From the NCBI RefSeq assembly GCF_002741055.1, contig NZ_CP016809.1, positions 5,806,501 through 5,870,500 on the forward strand: 64,000 nucleotides of DNA, in the 5' to 3' direction. Position numbers and translations under genes: made by a program. Below the pieces are notes generated by a model. It ran no database searches and had not been told where the DNA came from. It was given only the letters and a program-made list of their open reading frames with translations. The stretch comes from Paenibacillus ihbetae. Lineage in GTDB: Bacteria > Bacillota > Bacilli > Paenibacillales > Paenibacillaceae. Shown piece after piece: positions 26,357 through 36,396 of this stretch; position 1 is the first letter of the stretch; each line of letters starts with the position of its first letter.

Positions 26357-27943
26357 ATGATGCACTCATCGTCAACACTGCAAGCATTACAGAACAAACT
26401 TTGGCTGTCGGACCAGGGGGACGGGACGTTCGTGAACCCGGTGCTTCATGCGGATTATTCGGATCCGGATGTGATCCGGGTCGGGGAAGATTTCTATATG
26501 ACGGCTTCCAGCTTCGGCCATCTGCCGGGACTGCCGATTCTGCACTCGAAGGATCTGATTAACTGGAGGATTATTAATCATGTGCTGCCCCGAATGGAGC
26601 TGCCGGGCTATGACGTCCCTCAGCACGGGAACGGCGTGTGGGCTCCGGCCCTTCGGTTCCATGACGGCAAGTACTGGGTGTTCTATGGAGATCCGGATGT
26701 CGGCATTATGATGAGCACAGCAAGGGACCCGGCAGGCAGCTGGACGCCTCTGCATCTGGTTCAAGAGGGGAAAGGCCTGATCGACCCGTGTCCGTTCTGG
26801 GACGATGACGGCCAGGCCTACCTGGTTCACGCGTTCGCCAAAAGCAGATGCGGCATCAAGCACCTATTAAGAATGTGCCGGATGTCCCCGGACGGAAAGC
26901 GTCTCTTGGATGAAGGCCAGATCGTCTTCGACGGGACCGAGCATCATCCGACGATGGAAGGGCCGAAGATGTATAAACGGCATGGTTATTATTATATTTT
27001 TGCGCCTGCCGGGGGAGTATCAACGGGGTGGCAGACCGTGCTCCGGTCAACCTCGGTCTTTGGGCCTTATGAGGACAAAATCGTACTGCATCAAGGCAGC
27101 AGCCCGATTAACGGCCCGCATCAAGGCGGCTGGGTAGAGCTCGCTTCGGGCGAATGCTGGTTCATGCATTTTCAAGACAAAGGGGCATACGGGCGAATCA
27201 CTCATCTGCAGCCGATGCGCTGGGTCGATGATTGGCCGCAGATCGGTATCGATGCGAATGGGGACGGGATCGGCGAACCGGTTCTGCGTTATCCGAAGCC
27301 AAACGTCGGCGGGGAGCATGCGATTCAGGCACCGGATGATTCGGACGAATTCGAAGGGGCTGAGCTTGGTCTCCAGTGGCAATGGCAGGCCAATCCCAAT
27401 CCGGCCTGGTACGCATTCGAGAGGGAGAGCCATTTGCGATTATTTGCCTTCCCGGTGCCGGATAACCAGTCCTCCCGCACGATCTACGCTGCCCCTCACT
27501 TGCTGATGCAGAAATTCCCGGCAGAAGTATTTCAAGCTGAAGCGAGGGTGGACGGAACGGCACTCAAGCCCGGTGAATATGCGGGCCTGATCATATTCGG
27601 GCGAGCCTTTGCTTATGCAGCCATTCGGATGAAGGAGGACGGATCCGGCATGGAACTCCTCCGTGCCGAAGGAAACGACCAGGCGGAACATATTGTGTGG
27701 TCCGGTGGATTGAGCGAAGGGAAGGTAACGCTGCGGGTGACGGTTCATCCTGGCGCTATATGCCGCTTCGAGTACGCCGGCGCTGGCGGTCCTTTCGTGC
27801 CGTGCGGAGATAAGGAGTTCGAAGCGGAAAAGGGGCACTGGGTCGGAGCCAAGGTAGGATTGTTTGCGGCGAGCCGAGAGGATCACTCAGACAGAGGGTA
27901 TGCGGATATCGACTGGTTCCGGGTTGGAAGAGGAGAGAAATAG
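26357..27943 (+). CDS. GH43 family glycosidase
   Basis: A 528-residue cytoplasmic five-bladed propeller enzyme with a C-terminal beta-sandwich domain, the XynB-like arrangement. The general base Asp is in HADYSDPDVIRVGEDFYM and the acid Glu in TMEGPKMYKRHG; an LIDPCPFWDDDG segment lies between. The C-terminal domain begins near residue 320. Family members remove beta-xylosyl, alpha-arabinofuranosyl or galactosyl units. Beside GH105 and GH28 it probably trims neutral side-chain sugars from pectic oligomers; the sugar is not determined. The ribosome site GGAGGAGG fits ATG 26357, with 26360 as alternative. Confidence 0.87.
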   Translation: MMHSSSTLQALQNKLWLSDQGDGTFVNPVLHADYSDPDVIRVGEDFYMTASSFGHLPGLPILHSKDLINWRIINHVLPRMELPGYDVPQHGNGVWAPALRFHDGKYWVFYGDPDVGIMMSTARDPAGSWTPLHLVQEGKGLIDPCPFWDDDGQAYLVHAFAKSRCGIKHLLRMCRMSPDGKRLLDEGQIVFDGTEHHPTMEGPKMYKRHGYYYIFAPAGGVSTGWQTVLRSTSVFGPYEDKIVLHQGSSPINGPHQGGWVELASGECWFMHFQDKGAYGRITHLQPMRWVDDWPQIGIDANGDGIGEPVLRYPKPNVGGEHAIQAPDDSDEFEGAELGLQWQWQANPNPAWYAFERESHLRLFAFPVPDNQSSRTIYAAPHLLMQKFPAEVFQAEARVDGTALKPGEYAGLIIFGRAFAYAAIRMKEDGSGMELLRAEGNDQAEHIVWSGGLSEGKVTLRVTVHPGAICRFEYAGAGGPFVPCGDKEFEAEKGHWVGAKVGLFAASREDHSDRGYADIDWFRVGRGEK

Positions 27944-27952
27944 AAGCTGGAA

Positions 27953-27992
27953 GGGCTGCTCCTAGACGGGGAACCCGGCATTGGATCAGCCC
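27953..27992. terminator. Bidirectional hairpin between convergent GH43 and AraC genes
   Basis: GGGCTGCTCC at 27953-27962 pairs with GGATCAGCCC at 27983-27992 with one mismatch; an inner CGGG/CCCG adds a second stem. It lies between convergent genes but lacks a U-run. Confidence 0.4.
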
Positions 27993-28006
27993 GAACGGCC
28001 CTGAGG

Positions 28007-28849
28007 CTATCCATGGCGCTTACGGTATTGAAGGGGCGTCGTGCCTGCGATTTTTTTAAAGGTTTTATTAAAGTGGGCAATATGCTCAAATCCGGTTTGC
28101 TCGGAGATGAATTGTACGGATTCCCGGCTGCTCACAAGCATCTTCTGGGCTTCACGAATCCGTACCACCTGCAGGTACTCGCGAAAGTGAAAGCCCGTCA
28201 GCTTAGTGAACACTCTGCTGAGATAGGAAGGGCTGATGTAAAACTGCTTGGCGACCTGATCGAGCGTAAGCCTTTCATGATAGTTGGATTTGATATACTG
28301 GGCAATCTCCGAAATTTTCTGGTGCATCGGATGCTCATATTCAGGGGGCTGCGATTGGAGCGAGGTCTCAATCCGGTGCAGGCGGATGAGCAGCTCGTTC
28401 ATCCACGCGCGAACCAACGAGCCGTAATGTGCCTGCCCGGATTGACATTCTGCGAGCATCGAGAGGAGCAGCCGTTCGATTTCGGGCTGATGCTTCAGCG
28501 GAATGCGAACCAGCCTGGATGTTCCGTGATCGAGCAGCTTGGCGACGCCGGCATCGCCCTCTTCGATGAAGCTTCGGGAGAAGCCGATCAGCACCCGCTC
28601 GAAGATCAGCTTATCGGAGCTTGCCGTCGAATGCAGATCATGCGGGTTCACGATCATCATATCCCCTTTTTTGACGGTGAACACATTATCGTCCATGAAG
28701 TAGACCCGCTCTCCATTAAGCAGATAATACAGCTCGAAGTAGGGGTGCTCATGCGGACGGGGCATGCTGCTGGAACCGTTTCTCGACATGTATTGGATGG
28801 AGAAATCATCTTCTCCAATGTGGTACTTGGGCTGCAGCCGGTCATTCAT
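28007..28849 (-). CDS. AraC family transcriptional regulator
   Basis: A 280-residue regulator. Start ATG 28849 is chosen because AAAGGAG lies nine bases upstream; a longer frame from 28894 lacks a site. The cupin domain shows PHEHPYFELYYLLNGERVYF and KKGDMMIVNPHDLHS. The DNA-binding domain shows QFYISPSYLSRVFTKLTG and QTGFEHIAHFNKTFKKI. It is divergent from the GH28 gene and convergent with GH105/GH43, so it is the likely regulator of the pectin block. Confidence 0.88.
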   Translation of the reverse strand: MNDRLQPKYHIGEDDFSIQYMSRNGSSSMPRPHEHPYFELYYLLNGERVYFMDDNVFTVKKGDMMIVNPHDLHSTASSDKLIFERVLIGFSRSFIEEGDAGVAKLLDHGTSRLVRIPLKHQPEIERLLLSMLAECQSGQAHYGSLVRAWMNELLIRLHRIETSLQSQPPEYEHPMHQKISEIAQYIKSNYHERLTLDQVAKQFYISPSYLSRVFTKLTGFHFREYLQVVRIREAQKMLVSSRESVQFISEQTGFEHIAHFNKTFKKIAGTTPLQYRKRHG

Positions 28850-29020
28850 TCTCTCTAACTCCTTTGCAACCGCGGATCCCGATCCTATTGTCATTCGTGA
28901 AGCCTGATGTACCTAAACAGGTCGGAGACAACGGATACGGCCAATTGGGGTCGTAGAAAATTATATAACATGCCTGCAGACGATCTTCAAGGGCTTTGGT
29001 TGCAATCGGCAGCATTTTTT

Positions 29021-29034
29021 TATAAGCGCTTACA
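29021..29034. promoter_or_regulatory. Probable CcpA cre site upstream of GH28
   Basis: TATAAGCGCTTACA carries the perfect AAGCGCTT core and fits the cre consensus at all but its second position. It is 59 bases before the GH28 start, in the AraC/GH28 divergent region, implying glucose repression of pectin use. Confidence 0.55.
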
Positions 29035-29092
29035 TCTTCATGTGGTATCAATCGAATAATCAAACTTGAAACTTACTAAAGCGGAGGTAAGC

Positions 29093-30664
29093 ATGATCAA
29101 ACAAACAGAAGAAGCAATATGTCCCGACTTGCCTGTAATCCCGGAATACACAGTTATGATCACAGACTATGGCGCTGTAGGAGACGGCGTTTATGACAAT
29201 ACCCAGGCATTTCATCAAGCAATCGAAGCTTGCGCAAAGGCAGGAGGGGGGAAGGTGGTCATCCCTCCGGGGATTTGGCACACCGGTCCGTTAACCCTGC
29301 AGAGCCGGATTGAGCTTCACGCTTCTGCCGGTGCTCTCGTCATGTTCAGCAAGCAATTCGAAGCTTATCCGATCCGGATGTCTACTTATGAGGGCCGGCA
29401 GATGTTCCGCTGCCAGTCTCCGCTCGATGGAGAAGGATTGGAGGATATCGCAATCACCGGCAGCGGCATCTTTGACGGAGGCGGCGAAGCCTGGAGGCCC
29501 GTTAAGCAAGGGAAGCTGACGGAAAGCCAGTGGGATCGTTTAATTCATACCGGCGGCGTCGTGGATGACGAGGGACTGTGGTGGCCAACGCCGGCTGCCC
29601 GGGACGGGAAGGAGAACCTGGCCCGGATCGAACAGACAGGCAGCCGAAATCCCCAGGATTATGAGCCTGTCAGAGACTATCTGAGACCCAATCTGCTCAG
29701 CTTGAGAAACTGCAAGCGGATTCTGCTCAGCGGCCCTACCTTTCAAAATTCCGCAGCCTGGTGCCTGCATCCCTGGGCGTCGGAGCAGATTACCATTCAA
29801 AACATTACCGTCCGCAATCCATGGTATGCCCAGAACGGGGACGGACTGGACATCGATTCGTGCAAATACGTGATCGTGGAAAATAGCTCGTTTGATGTAG
29901 GAGATGACGCGATCTGTCTGAAGTCCGGCAAAAATGAAGCCGGGCGCCTGCTGGGAAAGCCGAGCGAGCGGATCAGCATCCGGAACTGCACCGTTTATCA
30001 CGGCCACGGCGGGATCGTTATCGGCAGTGAAATGTCCGGAGGCATCAAGGATGTGCACGTATCCGATTGCACCTTCATCGGCACCGATATCGGCATCCGG
30101 TTTAAAAGCTGCCGCGGACGCGGCGGCGTGGTCGAGAATATCTTCATTGAACGGATCCGGATGCGGGATATCGACGGGGATGCCATCTCCTTCAATTTAT
30201 ATTACGAAGGGAAAGCCGGCTCCGGCGAATACCAAGCGGAAGCGATGCTCCCCGTTACCGAGGAAACCCCCGTGTTCCGCAATATTGTTATTCAGGATAT
30301 CGTCTGCAGCGGCGCGCATACTGCGCTCCTCATCAATGGACTGCCAGAGATGCCGGTGGAGAAGGTGACGGTGATGCGCTCGGCCATCACAAGTCGGGAA
30401 GGCATTGTATGCCGCAATGGAAAGAACCTGACGATTCAGGACATGGTCCTTCGCAATCAGGACAATCCGCTGCTTCTCTTTCACCAGAGCCGAAATGTAC
30501 AGGTGGTGAACGTCAAGGGGGAAAGCGACTCGCTGGATGACCGCTTGCTTGTGGTTACCGGGGAACGGTCCGGGCAAATCGAATGCTCGGGGCTGCATGC
30601 CGATAGGGCAGGGCAGATTATGATTTCTTCTGAAGTGGAACCGGAGGAGGTTGTGATCAAGTAG
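29093..30664 (+). CDS. GH28 polygalacturonase family protein
   Basis: A 523-residue right-handed beta-helix enzyme starting at ATG 29093 behind GGAGGTAAGC. Catalytic motifs are NGDGLDIDS (near residue 248), GDDAICLKSG (Asp271/Asp272), the His of GHGGIVIGS (about 305) and RFKSCRGRGG (about 336). The N-terminal DYGAVGDGVYDNTQAF is typical. There is no signal peptide, so it probably acts as an exo-enzyme on imported galacturonate or rhamnogalacturonate oligomers, like YteH-type proteins. An 88-base gap leads to the giant secreted lyase, so co-transcription is possible. Confidence 0.9.
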   Translation: MIKQTEEAICPDLPVIPEYTVMITDYGAVGDGVYDNTQAFHQAIEACAKAGGGKVVIPPGIWHTGPLTLQSRIELHASAGALVMFSKQFEAYPIRMSTYEGRQMFRCQSPLDGEGLEDIAITGSGIFDGGGEAWRPVKQGKLTESQWDRLIHTGGVVDDEGLWWPTPAARDGKENLARIEQTGSRNPQDYEPVRDYLRPNLLSLRNCKRILLSGPTFQNSAAWCLHPWASEQITIQNITVRNPWYAQNGDGLDIDSCKYVIVENSSFDVGDDAICLKSGKNEAGRLLGKPSERISIRNCTVYHGHGGIVIGSEMSGGIKDVHVSDCTFIGTDIGIRFKSCRGRGGVVENIFIERIRMRDIDGDAISFNLYYEGKAGSGEYQAEAMLPVTEETPVFRNIVIQDIVCSGAHTALLINGLPEMPVEKVTVMRSAITSREGIVCRNGKNLTIQDMVLRNQDNPLLLFHQSRNVQVVNVKGESDSLDDRLLVVTGERSGQIECSGLHADRAGQIMISSEVEPEEVVIK

Positions 30665-30752
30665 CTTTGCTGTTGGATGCATTAAGGCTTAGAAAGGAGG
30701 TGATGGAATTATAACCGTTGCAACTATCTCAATATGATAAGGAGGTTCGCCA

Positions 30753-33700
30753 TTGAAAGCTGCAAAATGGCTGAAGCAAATGCTTGTTCTCACGATGCTG
30801 TTTACCGGTTTCTCCGGAGGAGCCGCCTATGCCGAGGAGGGCCCTGAATCCGAAGTTCCGGCGAAATCGCTGCGGACGCCTGCCTTTCCAGGGGCCGAAG
30901 GCGGCGGCAAGTATACGACCGGCGGCCGGGGCGGCGACGTGTACGAGGTAACGACGCTGGCCGATTCGGGTCCGGGGTCGCTGCGTGACGCCGTCAGCAC
31001 CGGGAACCGGACCGTTGTATTTAAGGTCGGCGGCGTCATTCAGCTGAAATCTCCGCTCAAAATTCTCGGTGACAATTTGACGATTGCCGGCCAAACGGCT
31101 CCGGGCGATGGGATTACGGTCATCGGATACCCGACGTCCTTCGATGGAAACAATCTGATCATCCGTTACATGCGCTTCCGGCTGGGCGATATGAACGAAA
31201 CGGAAGCAGACTCTTTTGGCGGGCGGTACAAGAAAGATATTATCATCGACCACTCCTCGTTCAGCTGGTCCGTCGACGAAGTGCTCAGCCCTTACGGCAA
31301 CGAAAATGTCACCGTGCAGTGGTCAATCATAGCAGACGCCATGCATATTAGCAGGCATGCCAAAGGCAGACACGGCTACGGGGGAATATGGGGCGGAAAG
31401 AACACCAGCTTTCATCATAACCTGATCGCCCACAACTCCAGCCGCAACCCTGCCTTTGACAGCACAGCCGGCAACTCCCATGATTTTCGCAATAACGTTG
31501 TATATAACTGGGGTTTCTTTGCTTCTTACGGGGGTAAAGGCGCGGTTACCAATATCATCAACAATTATTACAAGCCCGGCCCCGAAACGGAAGTCGTCCG
31601 GTTCATGAATGCGGAGAGCACCGGAAGCTACTATATCGATGGTAACATCATGGACGGATACCCGGAATATACACAGGATAACTGGTCAGGCGTTCATAAA
31701 TACCCGAATTACGTGAAGCTGGAAGCCCCCGCTTCCTTCGCCAATCCATTGCCGACCGAATCCGCCGAGGCCGCTTATGAAAGGGTCATGCAAGGCGCTG
31801 GCGCCATCCTGCCGAAGCGGGATGCCGTCGATGCCAGAATCATCCATGACGTTATTCACCGAACCGGCATGCATATCAACTCTCAGAATGAAGTAGGGGG
31901 ATATCCGATCGTAGAACCGGTTAGATCCACGATAGAGGATGACGATCATGATGGGATGCCGAATGATTGGGAGGCCGCCCGCGGTCTGGATCCGAAGGAT
32001 CCAAGCGACCGTAATCTGGTCAATGAGGAAGGATATACGAATCTGGAGCTGTATCTGAATTCCATTACAGGCAACGGGTCGGCCAATCCCTCTGCGGTCA
32101 TTACATCTCCGGCGAACAACACGGTGGTGAAAGCCGGATCGGATGTAACGATTGAAGCGTCCGTTTCGGATGAAGACGGAAGCGTAACGAAAGTCGAGTT
32201 TTACCGGAATGGGGAGAAGGTTGGAGAGGACGACAGCAAGCCGTTCAGTTATGAGTGGACGAACGCCGCGGACGGCACCCATTATTGGGCTGCGAAAGCG
32301 GTTGACGATACGGGTACGATGGCGTTCTCGACAAGCGTGGTCGTTCATGTGAACACCGAAGGGAGCATTAAGCCTTGGAAGTCGGCAGATGTCGGCAGTC
32401 CGGGAATTCCGGGACACACGCAGCTTGGTAACCGCCCCGGCGAAGTGACCGTCAAGGCGGCAGGCGATATCGGCGGCACAGAGGACGTCTTTCATTTTGC
32501 CTATCAGGAAATAGAGGGCGATGCTGAAATTGTTGCTCGCGTCGAAGCCATTACCCCCACGAACGAAGAAGCAGAAGCCGGTATCATGTTCCGCGAGAGC
32601 CTGAAGGAGGATGCTCCATTCGTTTCCCTGGTCGTCCCTTATATTCGTACGGGGAAAAGAGGCGTCACCCTTAGCCGCGCAGAAGAGGGGGGAGAAGCTG
32701 CAAGAATTCAGCCGGAGCAGGAATTTCAGCTGCCCTACTGGATCAAGCTTGTCCGCAAGGATAACCAATTCACCTCGATGATCTCTCAAGATGGAACCAG
32801 CTGGACCACGGTCGGAAATGTCCAGGTCGATTTGCCCAAGCAAGTCTATGCCGGTCTCGTGGCGGATGCGGCCAAAGTGAATAATGAGACGTGGAAATAC
32901 AATACCGCGACAATTTCCAACGTCAATCTATCGGCGGATACAGGCGGCGGTCCGAAAACCGTGTATTATGTGAACGATGACTTCGAAAACCTTGAAGCCG
33001 GCTCGGTGCCTGACGGATATGGCGTGATCCCGCAGCCTCAGGATGCGGATCATACGGTCACCGTGGAGGAAGTCCCCGTCAATTCTACGGGTAACGATTC
33101 GGAAAAGGCGCTGAAGGTATACGATAATGCCGTGGGCAGCACAGGGTTTACAATCAACTTCCCGAGGCAGGCAGGCACGGTCGTTGTCGAGACGGATTTC
33201 ATGTCACCGGCCATGCCTGGCACTTCGGTGCTGCTTCAAATCAAGGATGCAGAAGGTACCAAGACGCCGATTGCTCTTGAGGTGCGCAAGCCCCAGCTAC
33301 CGATTCAGGAGGATGCCTACGCCCTGGTTTACAAGAACAAGAATGGCCAAGACGTTAAGCTGACCGGCCTCCCGGCCGCCAACCGCTGGTACAATCTGAA
33401 GGTCATTGCCAATGCGGCCGCCAACACCATGGATATTTACGTGGACAACGTGCTCGCAGCGGAGGGGGCTGAGCTTAGGGACGATATGCGGACGTTAGGA
33501 CTGGGAAGCGCCTTGTTCGGCAGAACGCCCGGAACCGGCAAGGGGACCTATTACTTCGACAACATCAAGGTATACGTGGAGCCGGCAGCCGCGCCTAAGG
33601 GCTTGCGGGCGCTCCCGGGGAACGGAAAGGTTCAGCTGGATTGGAGCAGTACGCAAGGCGCTCTATCGTATACCGTTAAAAGAAGCACGACAAACGGGGG

Positions 33701-36335
33701 ACCTTACGAGACCGTTGCTGCCGATTGGAGTGCTTCCAATCCATCGTATACGGATACGAGCGTCATCAATGAAACCACTTATTATTATGTGGTTACGGCC
33801 GTGAGCGAGTTTGGAGAAAGCGATCCCTCCAACCAAGTGCGTGTCACGCCGTCGGTGAATGCCGTAAAGCCGCAGGCGCCGGCGGAGCTCGCGGGACTTG
33901 GCCGTCACACCCAGGCGGATCTTACCTGGCAGCCGGTGGAGCATGCAATCACTTATACGGTGAGACGAAGCGAGAGTCTGGAAGGGCCCTATATCGAGGT
34001 AGGACGTGTAGAAGAGCCCTTCTATCGAGATGCGGGGCTTGTAAACGGTAAAGTCTACTATTATACGGTAACTGCGACTAGCGTTGCCGGCGAAAGCGAG
34101 GCGTCGGACCCGGTTGAGGCCCGCCCGGTGGCGCCGCTAGAATCGCCAGCGGGAGTTAACGCGAGTGCCGCTGATGCATCGGCTGTAATCTCATGGAATG
34201 CCTTACCCGAAGCTTCGAGTTATCAGATCAAGCGAAGCACCGTTCAGGGAGGCCCTTACACGGTCATTGCCGATCAAGTAAAGGATGTCCGCTATGAGGA
34301 CAGCGGCTTGGAGAACGGGACGGCCTATTATTATGTCGTTTCCGCACATAACGGCGCCGCCTCCAGCGCGAATTCTGAAGCGGTTCGGGTCATTCCATTC
34401 CCTGCGAGTACCGCGCCGCCTCCGGCTGATCTTCGATTGAACCCGGGCAAGAACCGCGTCAAGCTCTCCTGGTCAGCCGTAGAAGGTGCGGCTTCTTACC
34501 AAGTTACAAGGTCGGAATCCAGAAACGAAGAAGGTAAGGTCATCGCGTCTGATTTGCGGCAGCCCGGTTTGATCGATACGGATGTCGTTACAGGTAAAAC
34601 CTATTATTATTCGGTCAGGTCGGTAAACGGGAACGGACCGGGAGTCGGAAGCTATCCTCAAGGCGCAACGCCTGCTTCGATCATCATCGTGGCCAAGGAC
34701 GGTACAGGTATGTTTACGAGCGTTCAAGCCGCGATAGACTCCATCCCGGATGGCAATACGGACCGAGCGATAATCTATATCCGTAACGGGATCTATGAGG
34801 AGCAGGTTACCGTTCCCAAAACGAAGCATGCCGTGAGCTTGATCGGCGAGAGCAAGGAAGAGACGGTCATCACCTATACCGGGATAACGGGCACCGGATT
34901 CAATGAGCGTGCCACTGCAATCGAATCCGATGATTTTACCGCCGAGAACATCACGTTTGCGAATGGAGCGGGTGCCCAAGGCCCGGCGGCGGCAATCGAT
35001 CTGCGGGGCGATCGGGCCTATTTCAACAATGTACGAATGCTCGGATATCAGGACACGTTCTTTGTGAACAATGCCGGGAAACGGGTGTACGTGAAGAACA
35101 GCTATATTGAAGGAGCGGTTGATTTTATTTACGGACCAGGAATCGGCGTGTTTGACCAGAGCGTCATTCACAATGTCCGTTCAGGGGGATATATTACAGC
35201 CGCCAGCACCCCGGAAAATCAATCTTACGGATATTTGTTCATCAACAGCAAAATTACGGGAGCGGGCGGAATCTTCGATGTTTATCTTGGGCGTCCATGG
35301 CGACCGTTTGCCCATGTGCTGTTCATGAACTCGGAAATGGAAGGAATCGTGCACGATAAAGGCTGGCATAACTGGGGAAGGCCGGATAACGAGAAAACCG
35401 CCAAATACTACGAATATAACAATACCGGACCTGGCGCGGCAGCCGAGGCCCGCGCGAATTGGTCGAAGCAGCTCACGCCGGACGAAGCCAATCTGTACAC
35501 GGTTCCCATGATGATGAAAGGATCGGATGGCTGGGATCCGACCATGATGCCGGTTCTTCCCGAGCCTTACGGGGAAGATGACGATACGCCGCCGCACACG
35601 GCTTCCAAATTAACGCCGGAACAACCTAACGGCCTGAACGGCTGGTACACGGTGCCAGTTACCGTTGAATTGAGCGTGCAAGACGACGGTTCGACCGTTA
35701 CCGAAACCGTCTACAGCTTTGACGGCGTTACCTGGACTCACTACTCGGGGCCGATCGTTCTGGACCAGGAAGCGGCATCGGCTGCGCTATATTACCGCTC
35801 TGTCAACGCTGCAGGTCTTGAAGAAAGCATCCAATCCGTTCCATTGGCCATTGATCTGTCCCCGCCGGACATTCGGGTAGAGCCACCGGCAAAAGAGGGA
35901 GGATGGAATGTCTCCAGCGATTGGACGCCGGTCATCCATATGACCGACTCCGTTTCCGGCATTGATGGAAGCCGGACGGTCATTAAGCTGGACGGCCAAC
36001 CCGTCCCACCCGGTGAAGCTATCCCGCTGTATCAGCTTCCGCTCGGTGATCATGTCTTGACCGTGGAAGGAGCAGATCTAGCGGGCAATACGGCAGCAGC
36101 CGAGATTGAATTTCAGACGGTGACGAGCCCCGGCGATATGATCGCCCTGATCGAGCGGTTCCTGAGCAGCGGGGATATCCGGAACGCAGGGATCGCGAAC
36201 AGTTTGACGAAGAAGCTGGAGAAGGGGAATCTGGGCAGCTTTGAGAATGAAGTCGGGGCGCAGCGAGGCAAGCATCTGTCAGAAATGGCGGCAGACGTCC
36301 TGCTGCGGCATGCCGAGTCGATAAACCACATGTGA
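30753..36335 (+). CDS. Secreted pectate lyase / pectin methylesterase multidomain protein with FIMAH end
   Basis: An 1860-residue exported protein; signal peptide ends near residue 27 (GGAAYA). In order: a right-handed beta-helix pectate lyase (about 41-395; TPAFPGAEGGGKYTTGGRGG, RHGYGGIWGGKNTSFHHN); a DHDGMPNDWE calcium-type stretch (about 398-440); a bacterial Ig-like domain (about 447-535); a DUF1349-like beta-sandwich (about 540-730); a LamG-like domain (about 738-946); four fibronectin III repeats (about 947-1305); a pectin methylesterase CE8 domain (about 1309-1590) with YQDTFF, VDFIYGPG and YLGRPW; two Ig-like domains; and a C-terminal FIMAH domain (about 1790-1855). There is no sortase or S-layer motif. 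The protein could demethylate and cut homogalacturonan while tethered by its binding domains. Start TTG 30753 follows AAGGAGG. Confidence 0.9.
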   Translation: MKAAKWLKQMLVLTMLFTGFSGGAAYAEEGPESEVPAKSLRTPAFPGAEGGGKYTTGGRGGDVYEVTTLADSGPGSLRDAVSTGNRTVVFKVGGVIQLKSPLKILGDNLTIAGQTAPGDGITVIGYPTSFDGNNLIIRYMRFRLGDMNETEADSFGGRYKKDIIIDHSSFSWSVDEVLSPYGNENVTVQWSIIADAMHISRHAKGRHGYGGIWGGKNTSFHHNLIAHNSSRNPAFDSTAGNSHDFRNNVVYNWGFFASYGGKGAVTNIINNYYKPGPETEVVRFMNAESTGSYYIDGNIMDGYPEYTQDNWSGVHKYPNYVKLEAPASFANPLPTESAEAAYERVMQGAGAILPKRDAVDARIIHDVIHRTGMHINSQNEVGGYPIVEPVRSTIEDDDHDGMPNDWEAARGLDPKDPSDRNLVNEEGYTNLELYLNSITGNGSANPSAVITSPANNTVVKAGSDVTIEASVSDEDGSVTKVEFYRNGEKVGEDDSKPFSYEWTNAADGTHYWAAKAVDDTGTMAFSTSVVVHVNTEGSIKPWKSADVGSPGIPGHTQLGNRPGEVTVKAAGDIGGTEDVFHFAYQEIEGDAEIVARVEAITPTNEEAEAGIMFRESLKEDAPFVSLVVPYIRTGKRGVTLSRAEEGGEAARIQPEQEFQLPYWIKLVRKDNQFTSMISQDGTSWTTVGNVQVDLPKQVYAGLVADAAKVNNETWKYNTATISNVNLSADTGGGPKTVYYVNDDFENLEAGSVPDGYGVIPQPQDADHTVTVEEVPVNSTGNDSEKALKVYDNAVGSTGFTINFPRQAGTVVVETDFMSPAMPGTSVLLQIKDAEGTKTPIALEVRKPQLPIQEDAYALVYKNKNGQDVKLTGLPAANRWYNLKVIANAAANTMDIYVDNVLAAEGAELRDDMRTLGLGSALFGRTPGTGKGTYYFDNIKVYVEPAAAPKGLRALPGNGKVQLDWSSTQGALSYTVKRSTTNGGPYETVAADWSASNPSYTDTSVINETTYYYVVTAVSEFGESDPSNQVRVTPSVNAVKPQAPAELAGLGRHTQADLTWQPVEHAITYTVRRSESLEGPYIEVGRVEEPFYRDAGLVNGKVYYYTVTATSVAGESEASDPVEARPVAPLESPAGVNASAADASAVISWNALPEASSYQIKRSTVQGGPYTVIADQVKDVRYEDSGLENGTAYYYVVSAHNGAASSANSEAVRVIPFPASTAPPPADLRLNPGKNRVKLSWSAVEGAASYQVTRSESRNEEGKVIASDLRQPGLIDTDVVTGKTYYYSVRSVNGNGPGVGSYPQGATPASIIIVAKDGTGMFTSVQAAIDSIPDGNTDRAIIYIRNGIYEEQVTVPKTKHAVSLIGESKEETVITYTGITGTGFNERATAIESDDFTAENITFANGAGAQGPAAAIDLRGDRAYFNNVRMLGYQDTFFVNNAGKRVYVKNSYIEGAVDFIYGPGIGVFDQSVIHNVRSGGYITAASTPENQSYGYLFINSKITGAGGIFDVYLGRPWRPFAHVLFMNSEMEGIVHDKGWHNWGRPDNEKTAKYYEYNNTGPGAAAEARANWSKQLTPDEANLYTVPMMMKGSDGWDPTMMPVLPEPYGEDDDTPPHTASKLTPEQPNGLNGWYTVPVTVELSVQDDGSTVTETVYSFDGVTWTHYSGPIVLDQEAASAALYYRSVNAAGLEESIQSVPLAIDLSPPDIRVEPPAKEGGWNVSSDWTPVIHMTDSVSGIDGSRTVIKLDGQPVPPGEAIPLYQLPLGDHVLTVEGADLAGNTAAAEIEFQTVTSPGDMIALIERFLSSGDIRNAGIANSLTKKLEKGNLGSFENEVGAQRGKHLSEMAADVLLRHAESINHM

Positions 36336-36363
36336 TTTCATACAGCTTGCATTTGCTAGTACA

Positions 36364-36396
36364 GAAGCCGGCGCCTTAGCTGCCGGCTTCTTATAT
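36364..36396 (+). terminator. Terminator after the giant pectinase gene
   Basis: GAAGCCGGC at 36364-36372 pairs perfectly with GCCGGCTTC at 36382-36390, followed by TTATAT. It is a strong stem with a weak U-tract. Confidence 0.7.

Noticed and set aside
31686..32843. 385-codon antisense frame in the giant pectinase gene
   Set aside because: Shadow of clearly translated Ig and DUF1349-like domains.
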